The position numbers were made by a program, and so were the translations under genes. From Euphorbia lathyris (Eukaryota; Streptophyta; Magnoliopsida; Malpighiales; Euphorbiaceae), in contig NC_088916.1 in NCBI RefSeq assembly GCF_963576675.1, forward strand, positions 12,066,501 through 12,130,500: DNA of 64,000 nucleotides. The letters are read 5' to 3'. Below the pieces are notes generated by a model. That model did not search any database. It saw only the letters and a list, made by a program, of their open reading frames with translations, and had not been told where the DNA came from. This document shows, piece by piece, positions 36,001 to 45,670 of the stretch. The first letter of the stretch is position 1. Every line of letters starts with the position of its first letter.

Positions 36001-37148
36001 CGGGTTGGCCGGATTATCACAACGGATCAGTGCGTGTGGAAGCCGGCGGACAAAGGGGTAAAAAGCTTTTCTACAGATGGCTGGGATTAGAAGAACCCTC
36101 AGAACCAGTCTTTCGATTTATCTGGTGTAAATTCATACCACCGGCTCACTCGTTCTGTGCCTGGAGGGCGTTCTGGGGCTATCTCCCAACTCATGACATG
36201 ATACAGAATCGGGGTATCATCATTGTTTCTCGGTGTTGCTTTTGTGAAAAGAATTTGGAGACATTGCAGCACATTCTAGTCGATTGTGAGTTTGTCAAAG
36301 CGCTTTGGCTGAGCGTATCTTCGCTGTTCGGGAGACGCTTGAATGTTGATGGCTCATACAAGGATTTGATTAGGTGGGCATCGAAGCAAACGTTCAGTTC
36401 TCAAATTAAGGTACTGTGGACGAGTGCGATTATTCACTTGACCTGGGTAATCTGGTATCTTCGTAATGATTGCATATTTAACGACAACACTCCCAACATT
36501 CATCGAGCATTAATGCTGCTTTGGAGTAACATTTCAAGGTCCGACCACTTCCGTATTGGTAATGTATGGAACTCTGCTGTGGAATTAGGAATTCTGAATA
36601 ATCTGAGCATTCTCCCGCGCTACACGCGTGCTCCGAGGATGATTGCTATACGTTGGATAGCACCACCGACGGGCTGGGTAAAAGCCAACTGCGACGCCTC
36701 GGTTTCAGACACTTCCGCAGGCTGTGGCGGGGTTTTCAGGAACGAATTTGGTCAGGTTCTGGGCGGCTTTGCTGTTACTGCTACTGATCTGCTGGTGCAT
36801 TTGGCGGAGCTGCGAGCTGCAATCACGGCAATCAATTTGGCAGCTTCTCGTGGCTGGCGTAATGTCTGGTTAGAAAGTGATTCCATCTATGTCGTCTTGT
36901 TATTCCGGAACCCGTTGTAGGCGGTCCCATGGACTCTTCAAGAGGATTGGAATAAGTGTCAAATGCTTATTGCTGGTTTGAGATTTGTGGTTTCTCACAT
37001 TATGCGAGAGGGTAACTGTGTCGCCAACTCACTGGCCAATCACGCAAGACTCGGACACTCAAATACGTGGTGGGGTGAAATCCCATCTTTTTGTAATAGT
37101 CTAGTCTTAGCCGACTCGATAGGTAGAGTCAATTATCGGTTCTCTTAA
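33040..37148 (+). pseudogene. LINE ORF2 (endonuclease, reverse transcriptase, RNase H), broken
   Basis: ATG 33040 opens an AP-type endonuclease (LYWNCSEI, IAEPMV, IIGDFNAI near 33440, SDHHP near 33700). Reverse transcriptase follows (SSVPGPDGF near 34390, KVDIKKAFDTLDW near 34780, RGVRQGDSLSPILF near 34950, catalytic LLYADD near 35095), then a zinc-binding region (CCFCEKNLE...HILVDC near 36240) and RNase H (KANCDASVSD near 36685, AELRAA, WLESDS). It is broken by TAG stops at 33544, 35689 and 36918 and by a frameshift in the run of G and A near 36055-36066. All three stops are TAG, as expected from decay of CAG or TGG codons. Not functional. Confidence 0.9.
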
Positions 37149-37293
37149 CGCCTTATTGGCGGAATCCTTTGTATTCTTTCAGTTTTTATTTATTTATTTA
37201 TTCATTCGGGCTTTTGGACCGGGGCTCTGGAGATGCCAGCATAGCTGAGATGTCCTGAAAGCCGGTCCCTTCCCCCGCCTTTAATAAAAAAAA

Positions 37294-37806
37294 GGCTTAA
37301 TACATCATTTGCCCCCTGAACTTGTCCAAAAAGCTTGATTGGCCCCCTGAACTTTCGAAGCGTCCCGATAGCCCCCTGAACTTGTAAAAAATATTCAGTT
37401 AGCCCCCTGAACTTGCGTAAAATGTAATCATTTGATCACTCGGTCGTAAAAAAGTAAGTTAAATGCGGAAGATGTATTGTACGAGTCTTAAAAAAAATAA
37501 AACGACCAAAATCGAGGTATGCAATTCTAATATTAGAGAAGACAAGTTGTATAGTTGAGCAAGTAATAACTTCATTTTTAATTTAATTTTTAATTAAGTA
37601 ATAACATTTTAAGACTCGTACAATATATATTCCGCATTTAACTTACTTTTTTGCGACTGAGTGATCAAATGATTACATTTTACGCAAGTTCAGGGGACTA
37701 ACTAAACATTTTTTGCAAGTTCAGGGGGCTGTCATGACGCTTTGAAAGTTCAGGGGGCCAATCAAGCTTTTTGGACAAGTTCAGAGGGCAAATGATGTAT
37801 TAAGCC
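37294..37806. mobile_element. Foldback MITE (GGCTTAATACATC family), intact copy A
   Basis: 513 bases with long inverted arms: GGCTTAATACATCATTTG at the left, the reverse complement at the right. The 9-base duplication TAAAAAAAA (37285-37293, 37807-37815) is taken from the LINE poly(A) tail. Both arms carry CCCCCTGAACTTG words. Confidence 0.9.
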
Positions 37807-37830
37807 TAAAAAAAAGTATTACTTTTCCTA

Positions 37831-38524
37831 TGCTTTTATTTCTATTTTTTTTTAATAAACCTTGATTTTTTGGTGGGTTTTTTAATAATCTTTTCAAAAT
37901 ATACCTCTGAAATTTTTATTTCATTTATAACCAAATTCTAATTAGTATTTTTGCTTTCAATTTGTTTTTTTTTTCTAATTCGAATATTTGATGAATAATA
38001 AAATAATCATGTGCAACAATGAATATCACGGGTAAAGGACCAACCTAATATCCTGTAAACTTTTATTGGAACTGGCCACCTGTAAATTCTTCAGAGGTGG
38101 ACCATTATATTTTAGGCAAATTATTCGCATGACCATTAAACTTTAATACTTTTCATAATCTGACCACTAAACTTAAAAATGTAATATAAAAATCACTTAG
38201 TTTTACATTTTCTAACATTATAATCACTGAATTTCAATTAACGTCTCAAAATGATTATTGATAGCTTGAAAATAGAAAATTCCAAAAATTTATATTATTA
38301 TAAACAATTTTAACTCTTCAATTATTTTGTTTTAAAAATAATTTATATATTGTTTGGTTAAGAGAAAGAAAGAGCTTTGAAAATAGTGATTTTGAAAAAA
38401 TAACAAATATTGTTATGTAGTTCTGAATAATTTTAATTTTTGGACATTACATTTTGAGTTATCCAAAAGTCATTTTTAGACGGTAAAATTTAGTGTTAAC
38501 AATGTTAGGAAGTGATGTCCTTTA
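37831..38524. other. Intergenic stretch with decayed foldback fragments
   Basis: No gene. Around 38040-38490 there are diverged GACCACTAAACTT words and inverted counterparts that resemble old members of the foldback families in this window. No target duplications were resolved. Confidence 0.4.
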
Positions 38525-39001
38525 TGTTGAATGTACTCTTCAAACTGCTTCCGATGACAGTAGTAAACAGTCAGGGATCCGACAACCCTCTCCGATGTCT
38601 AAGTCAGTGTAATACTGAAAAGTACAGAATAACTTAAAAACAAATGATTATAAGATATTGTATGGAAAATGATGTATCTGAGGCTCTGATTTCAAGGCAT
38701 TTATAGGTAATTATGTAACTGAACAACATGTTATATACTTTTATGCGTGACAATCTCTTATTGGCTTCGAACTCATTCTCTTAATAACATTCCACATTTG
38801 ATGGGAACTAGGAGCGTGTCTTGGAATCCAGAACAATTATTGGTCCATGTGTCCGTTTAGGCAGCTCCCTATAGAGGATTTTCTACATATGAGCTTTCAT
38901 GTGCTCATTTGACATGAGCCTCTTGGATTAAACCCAAATACTGGATTCGGTCATTGAGTCTTTTTTTAAGTGTCCGGACCCATTTGTTTGATACCATATC
39001 A
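38525..39001 (-). mobile_element. Probable solo LTR related to the gypsy LTR at 2048-2547
   Basis: Starts TGTTGAATG and ends ACCATATCA. It shares the order of landmarks with the LTR at 2048-2547: ACCCTCTCCGATG near the start, a reverse-oriented TATAAATG box, then ATTGGTCCATGTGTCC. No clean 5-bp duplication flanks it (CTTTA versus GAAAA), so the borders are uncertain or it formed by ectopic recombination. Confidence 0.55.
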
Positions 39002-39249
39002 GAAAATATAAACTTAAATTGCTTTAATATTTCAATATTTAACTCAAACCAAAGTTTAAGTATGAATTCAGTTTTGAAGTTGGCAAAACTTTACAAATTA
39101 GCTTAAATTTTGACAAATATTAAAAATGATTGTTTTCAACTAATTTGTCCATTTTTACCAACTTAAAGACCGAAGTGATATCTAAATTTCAATTTGGGGT
39201 AAATTGATGATGAAAGTCAACTTAAGGGCCATTTTGACCCTTAAATATT

Positions 39250-40272
39250 GGGTAAAATGGATCATTAGTCACTAAACTTATATGATAATCTCAAAATGAT
39301 CACTCAATTTCAATTTGTTCTCAATTTTGAGTTTGTCTCAATTAGACCATTGCAATGATTTTAGTAATTAAAAAAGGACTAGAATGATAATATGAGTGAC
39401 ACATCAGCATGAGTCACTCATATTTTTGACCGAAACAAAACATGTCATCTACGTATGCGCCACCTGACAGCTATATGTCGGTCATTTTTATGAAAATAAA
39501 ATAAAATGCGTTTATAACATAAAAAGCTTAATACATCATTTGTCCCTGAACTTGTTCAAAAAACTTGATTGGCCTCTGAACTTTTAAAGTGTTCTGATAG
39601 CACCCTCAACTTGTATAAAATATTGAATTAGTCTCTTCAACTTGCGCAAAATATAATCAATTGATCATTCTGTTGCAGAAAAAGTAAGTTAAATGCGGAA
39701 GATGTATTACACGTGTTTTGAAAAAAAAGTAAAACGACATAGATCGGGGTATACGGTTCTAATATTAGAGAAGATAAATTTTATAATTGAGCAAGTAATA
39801 ACTTCATTTTTAATCTACTTTTTAATTATGTAATAAAATTCTAAGATGCGTGGAATATATATTTTGTATTTAACTTAGTTTTTTTACGACCGAATGATCA
39901 ATTGTTTACATTTTACGTAAATTTAAAGAACTAACTGAATATTTTATACAAGTCGATAGACTATCGAGACACTTTGAAAGTTTAGAGGCCAATCAAGTTT
40001 GTTGGACAAGTTTATAGAGCAAATGATGTATTAAGCCACATAAAAATAACCAACACGGGGGCGTCACATGTTGTTTCGATCAGAATTCTGAGTTAACTCA
40101 TGCTAACGTGTCAGTCTTGACATCATCCGGATGCATTTTCACTATTGAAATCATCAGAATGACCTAATTGAGATAAAAGTCAAAGTTGAGTGATTTTATT
40201 AGGATAAATTGAAGTTGAGTGGCCAGTTTGAGACAATCATTACATTCGGTAACCAACGGTGCATTTAACCCC
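39250..40272. mobile_element. Foldback element enclosing MITE copy B
   Basis: Outer ends GGGTAAAATGGATC and a reverse GGTGCATTTAACCCC, with inverted internal words (AAAATGATCACTCAA versus TTGAGTGATTTTATT). The flanks TTAAATATT and TTAATTCTT agree at only six of nine positions. It holds the MITE 39526-40037. Confidence 0.5.
39526..40037. mobile_element. Foldback MITE (GGCTTAATACATC family), intact copy B
   Basis: 512 bases, same ends and layout as 37294-37806 with scattered substitutions. Flanked by the perfect 9-base duplication ACATAAAAA (39517-39525, 40038-40046). Confidence 0.9.
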
Positions 40273-40383
40273 TTAATTCTTACAATAATGTTAAGAGGAT
40301 AAGTACACGTGTCAAGTGCTCGAAAGCTGTCAATATAATAACGTGACGGTGGTGTTAAGATATAATTGGTAAATTAAATTAAT

Positions 40384-40615
40384 TATATAAATAGTTTCCT
40401 AATATTATTTTAATCCAAATAGTACCTTTTCGTGTTTATCCAAACAGAAAAAGTGGACAAACATCAGCAAGTTTGCAAAAATAGCAGACATATTCACCAC
40501 TTGCTATATCAGTATCTGTTCCACTATAACATCATCACTCTAGGGTTTCTCTTTTCTTTATTTATCCTCTTCTTCCCGATCTCCCCTTACTTTGCGCTTT
40601 GCTTATTCGGATCAG
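40384..40615 (+). promoter_or_regulatory. TATA box and 5' UTR exon of the CBSX3-like gene
   Basis: A TATAAATAG box lies at 40385-40393. A non-coding first exon of about 190 bases probably starts near 40420 and ends at 40615 with CAG before GTATTT. The leader intron runs to 40992 (TTTTTTTAG) just before the start codon. The transcription start is inferred. Confidence 0.6.
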
Positions 40616-40997
40616 GTATTTTCATTTTATGTTTTCTAATTTGTGATTTCTTCGTAGATGTATGATTTTGATTTTCCTTTTTGTGCTTTTGCTGTTTATA
40701 AGGTCATCAGATCTCTTTACTTTACCTTTTTTGTGTTGTTTTTTCCTTATCTGAGCCTGATGATGTTATTGATTTGAGGATTTATTTCATTATTTTTTTA
40801 ATTCTCGCCTGCTATTCTTATAATGAATTTTGTTTTCCTTTGAGCTATTTCTTCAAATTTTCTGAAATTTCTCTGACTCAAAATAGTTGTGTAAATATAT
40901 AGGAATGGAAGAGGTATTGTGATATTGATGCAGATAGTTTGAGCATTTACTGTGTGATTTAGGATGGGTGATGGATCTATTGTTTTTTTTAGGAAAA

Positions 40998-43783
40998 ATG
41001 CAAGGGGCGGTTAATGCATTTTTGTGCCATGGAAACCTTATCAAAAGCGCAGTTTTGCAACGAGTCCGTGTTGTGAGTCCAGTACTAAGGCCACTGGTTT
41101 TTTCACGGTTTGAATCGGTCTCATCTGCCCGTATGGATGAGCAAAGCTTTGAAAGCACTACTATCTCAGATATTCTGAAGGCCAAAGGGAAAAATGCTGA
41201 TGGCTCTTGGCTTTGGTGCACCACTGAGGACACTGTTTATGATGCTGTCCAGTCGGTATGTGTATATGCTTTTAATTACGTTATTGCTCATGTTTTTGCT
41301 TTCTTTGATTGAAAGATTTAGCATGGCCCCACTCTGTTTTTTTTTTTCGAGATTTTAATGAACTCAGTTTGTTCGCAGATGACTCAGCACAATGTTGGAG
41401 CCTTGATGGTCGTCAAACCTGGAGAGCAGGAGCAGAAATCACTTGCAGGAATTATCACTGAGAGAGGTATTTGAATAGTGGCCTACTTGCTTTGAAAAGG
41501 TTGAAGAAAATATAAAAATTTCAGCAAAAGATAAAATTTGGTCCTTGCACTTTGTGTATTTCTATGAGCTGTTGAAAGGCATGTAAGTCAAGCTGTGTCC
41601 TTCAGTTTTGCAACACTTTGTATACTTCTAAACTGCAATCAAGGGTCATAGTTTGCAAAAAACTTAAAGTACATGGGGATAAATTTACCCAAGTTTGAAG
41701 CAGAGGGGTCTAAATGAAAAATTGTGCCAAATATAGGTGCTAAATGCACCAAAATTCAAGTACAGGGGCTATTTGTTTTTGCCAAAGATTTTGAGTTCAG
41801 AATTATCCTGTCTTAAAGACTTTTCTATGCTCTTCGTGTTGTCCTTAAAATTTGGTTATGAATGCAGACATGCAGTTGTAGTATATTATATATCTCATAG
41901 TTTTATCTGCAGTTTGTTGGATGGGTTCATGCTATTGTTAGATTTCGACTATGGTTGAACTGTTATTGATTGTTCCTCTGGAACTGTTTCTGAGATTAAA
42001 ACTATGTGAAATGACTATACAGTCTTTTGTTAATGGTATTTTCCAATGCTGCAGTAGAAGGGTATGGCCACTGAACTTTGTTCGGTTTCGTGGTATGGCC
42101 ACTTAACTTTAAAATGTAACATAAAATTTAAAATGTAACATAAAAGCCACTGAACTTTACACTAAATTACATCCATGGCCACTATCACAGTTGACCATGT
42201 ATTGTGACCTTTGATTTCTCTTTTTTCACTTGTAATTCCTCTCTCCTCTTTTATTCTTTTGAGGAGAGGGGAATTACAGGTTAAAAAAAGAAGTCAAAAG
42301 GTCATAATACATGGTCAATGGTAATAGTGGCCATGGTCCCATGGATGTAATTTAGTGTAAAGTTAAGTGGTTTTTATGTTATGTTTTGAAGTTCAGTGGC
42401 CATGGGTTTAATTTACCCTGCAGTAGAATCTAGTACTGATGGTTCATTATTTTTTCTATCATATATTTAAAAAAAAAAAATCTACAGCTTGTGCCAAATT
42501 ATCGGATGTTGATAATCCATTTGGAAGTCAATCAAGGGATTATCATTGCCTGGAAACACCTTCAAGAGTTGCTAAATAAGTTTTTATTCTTTATTTAAAT
42601 TGTCCCAATTTGCTGCAGCTGGATATGATGTCACATCATTGTTTTAGATGCAATTATGGAAGAATTGGCAGTTTGATCTACTAGGGTAGAGTATCAATTT
42701 GGCTCTTCAAGTTGTCTTGCAGGTCAATTTGACTCAAAATGAACTTTGTCATTTTGGACCTTAAGTTTATTATTATTTTTGGTCAAATTAATTTAAAATA
42801 ACAAGTGTCATCATCAGAATTTGTTTCTAGAAACCACAAATATTTGTTTACAGGTGTTGCTTTTGACTTTTGCAACCAAAAATGCTAAGTTGTGTACTAA
42901 ATTGATACCCAAAATTCGTTTGGTGACAAATTGATCTTGCAAACAAAGTTGGAGGGTCAAATTGACCCTTTATCTGATCTGGCTAGCTTTGAATTTTGGC
43001 TCTTAACCTCTTCACAAATTCAGTCTGACAGTTGTGATAAACTAACAACAAGTTTCGTTTTCTCTTGGAAACAGTATATACGAACCCAGGAATTGCCACT
43101 GATGATTCCCAAAACATTTAAAAGTGAAAATGATACTCTTAATCTATTTTTGAATAACCTTTCTCTATTTAAGTCCTGCTATAGGATTTTGGATATCCCC
43201 AAACCCAATAATAGAAGGCTGCTTCATTTTTGTCAATTTGTTTTATAGGTGATTATTTTGACTACTGCAGAAAATATCATTCCACAAGCTATTATAACTC
43301 TGTTTTTTTTTTGAATATAGATTACCTGAGGAAGATCATAGTGCAGGGAAGATCATCCAAGTCAACAAAGGTTGGGGACATCATGACTGAAGAGGTATAA
43401 TACTATTTTTTTGGCTATGTAACGTAGCAGTACTTCGGCTTCCATATCTAAGCATACATATTGATTTTTAATTATGCGGTGGTTGCAGAACAAGCTTATC
43501 ACAGTCACTCCTAAGACAAAAGTTCTTCAAGCAATGCAATTGATGACCGGTAATAAATACTTTTTATCCGTAGCTCACTGATTTTCCGTGATAACTTCAT
43601 AAATGGAGTGTTTTGACCCGGAAGTTGTAATGGTTTGCAGATAAGCGTATTAGGCACATTCCAGTCGTCCACGATAAGGACATGATTGGCATGGTGTCGA
43701 TTGGAGATGTTGTGCGTGCAGTGGTGACTGAGCACAGGGAGGAGTTGGACCGCTTGAATGCATACATACAAGGAGGTTACTAA
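40998..43783 (+). CDS. CBSX3: CBS-domain protein, CBSX3-like, mitochondrial
   Basis: Coding exons are 40998-41255, 41379-41466, 43321-43394, 43489-43549 and 43641-43783. All introns are GT-AG and in phase, giving 207 residues, about the length of Arabidopsis CBSX3, which it closely resembles from memory. Residues 1 to about 45 are Arg/Ser-rich with few acids, fitting a mitochondrial presequence. Two CBS motifs follow: one at about 60-125 (TISDILKAKGK, GSWLWCTTEDT, GALMVVKPGE) and one at about 137-200 (KVGDIMTEEN, RHIPVVHDKDM, GMVSIGDVVRAVV). The protein ends NAYIQGGY. CBSX proteins bind adenosine ligands and activate thioredoxins; CBSX3 acts on the mitochondrial o-type. Intron 41467-43320 carries a MITE. 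Confidence 0.93.
42060..42418. mobile_element. MULE-type MITE in an intron of the CBSX3-like gene
   Basis: Starts GGGTATGGCCACTGAAC and ends GGTTTAATTTACCC in inverted arrangement. Flanked by a 10-base duplication TGCAGTAGAA (42050-42059, 42419-42428), within the 9-11 base range of Mutator-like elements. Related to the element at 25720-26233. Splice sites are not touched. Confidence 0.88.
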
Positions 43784-44297
43784 ACGATGATGATGACAAA
43801 CAACACTAGGGAAAATGAGCTGAAGAGTCTGGTTTGAAGGATCAGGAAGCCAAGAGCCTGTAAATATGTTGTGTTTTTTGTTACTTTACTCCTTATGTGG
43901 TTTCACCTGTTGCTTAATAATAAGTTGGATCATGGTGCTTGAGACTATTATCAAAACTTGGATTCATGCACATGGTTGTCGCTTTAACGCTTAAATGCTT
44001 CAATTTTGAAGAGCTTTTATGGGCTGATTATGCCAATCTATGTTCATGGTTAACTTCTACTTGTGAAAGCAGTAGCAGTAGGCAACTATGGTATTGACTT
44101 GTTCGCATAAATTTTGCCCCAAAAGTAGAAGTTTTATAAGGTAGACGCAACTGAAGAGGTATTTTTACAGTGTCACTACACAATACACAAATGACAGCTC
44201 AATATCACAGGAAAACTTGTACGAGATACTAAAATATTATCATCATGCATAAAGCTATAATTGCTAAAGTTTGCGAAAAAAAAATTATGGTTGGTTT
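43784..44297 (+). other. 3' UTR and short spacer before the copia element
   Basis: Follows the CBSX3-like stop codon. An AATAATAAG stretch near 43915 could serve as a poly(A) signal; the poly(A) site is inferred to lie near 43950-44000. No other gene is seen before the LTR at 44298. Confidence 0.45.
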
Positions 44298-44964
44298 TGT
44301 TAGAATAAATGGCTTTTGGTGATTGAATAAAATGGATTTAAAGTGGGGGGTATAGTTGTCTTTAAAGACTTTGATTTCAAAAGCACTTTCACAATCCCAC
44401 ATTGGAAACTTGCAAATGTTTGAGTGGGTATATATAGAGTTGGGCTTTAGAAGCCTTTAAATTGTGTTAAGTGAGTTTTGGCAAATATACCACATGCGCT
44501 CGCTCGTTCGCGCGACGCCTGCCCGTCCCGACTGGGCCCGAATTTTATTTTTCTTTTTATCCGTTTTAACTTCTTTGAATTTTACTTCAACTTTTTATTC
44601 AGTCAAAACTGAACCTTATTTTTCTCTTAGTCTTACTCCACCTTCTAATGTGTATATGAACGTTCTAACGTTCATATTTCTGAAGGCTATAAATACAACC
44701 AGTTTCCAGCTTTGGAAATATAGTATTTTCTCTCGATCGTTTTCTGGGCAAATAAAAAATACACTTTTGCTGTTCTACAATCTTCGACCTTGAGTGCACA
44801 TGTTCGAAGCTTTTCTGTGTTAACCTTGGGGAGCGACCGGAGTTACAGATTGCACCTCCGTCTGCCGAAATCGCTTTCAAGGCAGTGGCCTCCGCCACGG
44901 CACAGTTCGATTTCCGCTCTTACTTTCAATTCGGTTTTTTCTGTAACCCTCTTTGTTTCTTACA
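44298..44964 (+). repeat. 5' LTR of the copia element
   Basis: Begins TGTTAGAATAAATGG and ends TTTCTTACA. A GGCTATAAATAC box (near 44685) is the likely promoter. The internal region starts ATTTGAAAGCG; no TGG-initiated tRNA primer site is visible there. Confidence 0.93.
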
Positions 44965-44993
44965 ATTTGAAAGCGAATTTCTGTTTCGCAATC

Positions 44994-45670
44994 ATGTCTG
45001 CTTTAATTGCGAAATCCCTTCCTGACCTTTCCAAACTTGAACCTCTGGACGGTCTTAATTACAAAAGATGGTTGACCTCTCCAAACTTGAACCTCTGGAC
45101 GGTCTTAATTACAAAAGATGGTCGCAGAAAATTCTGATTTTCTTTGAACAGCTCGAACTGGACTATGTTGTCGTCCAGGATCCACCCTCTGACCCAAATG
45201 CTCCTGCCATGTCTCTAATTGTTCAGCAGTACGACACTCGTTCTGCAAAATACGAAAAAGACAACAAAACAGTTAGGGGTCATCTCCTAAATCATATGTC
45301 GAACCCACTGTTCGATATTTTTGTCAACAAAAAGTCTGCCAATGAAATTTGGGATACCCTCAAAGAAAAATACGGGTCTGATGATGCAGGTAAACGTAAA
45401 TACGTGGTTGGAAGATGGCTCAATTATCAAATGGTTGATGAAAAACCAATCATTGACCAGATTCATGAATATGAGAATCTAGTTGCTGAAGTTCTGGGTG
45501 AAGGCATGACAATGTCTGATCTACTGCAAGCTAATGTCCTCCTGGAAAAATTTTCACCCTCCTGGAGTGATTTCAGAAACCATCTGAAACATAAGAAAAA
45601 AGACTTTAGTCTCCAGGAGCTAGTCAGCCACATGAGAACTGAAGAAGCAAATCGTATGAAAGATAAATAA
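44994..45670 (+). pseudogene. Copia gag (UBN2-type), disrupted by a 50-base tandem duplication and a stop
   Basis: The native start is ATG 44994 (MSALIAKSLPDLSKLEPLDG). A 50-base unit (45023-45072) is repeated at 45073-45122 and shifts the frame. An ATG at 45068 inside the repeat reopens the correct frame, so a slightly shortened Gag could still be made. The body to MRTEEANRMKDK has the retrotransposon gag fold (NEIWDTLKEKYGS). A TAA at 45668-45670 stops it, in the same frame as the downstream zinc knuckle, so it probably replaced a sense codon. Confidence 0.88.

Larger units (their letters stand above)
31630..37816 (+). mobile_element. Full-length L1-type LINE (decayed), with a MITE in its poly(A) tail
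   Basis: Flanked by a 14-base duplication TATTACTTTTCCTA (31616-31629 and 37817-37830). It has a short 5' leader, two ORFs with several stops and frameshifts, a 3' UTR (37149-37280) and a poly(A) tail after TTTAATAAA. The tail is interrupted by the MITE 37294-37806. The leader starts with further copies of CTTTTCCTA, so the 5' edge could shift by up to 18 bases. Confidence 0.9.

Noticed and set aside
44464..44793. 109-residue ORF, repeated at 49803-50138
   Set aside because: Both copies lie inside the copia LTRs; the repetition is LTR identity, not gene conservation.
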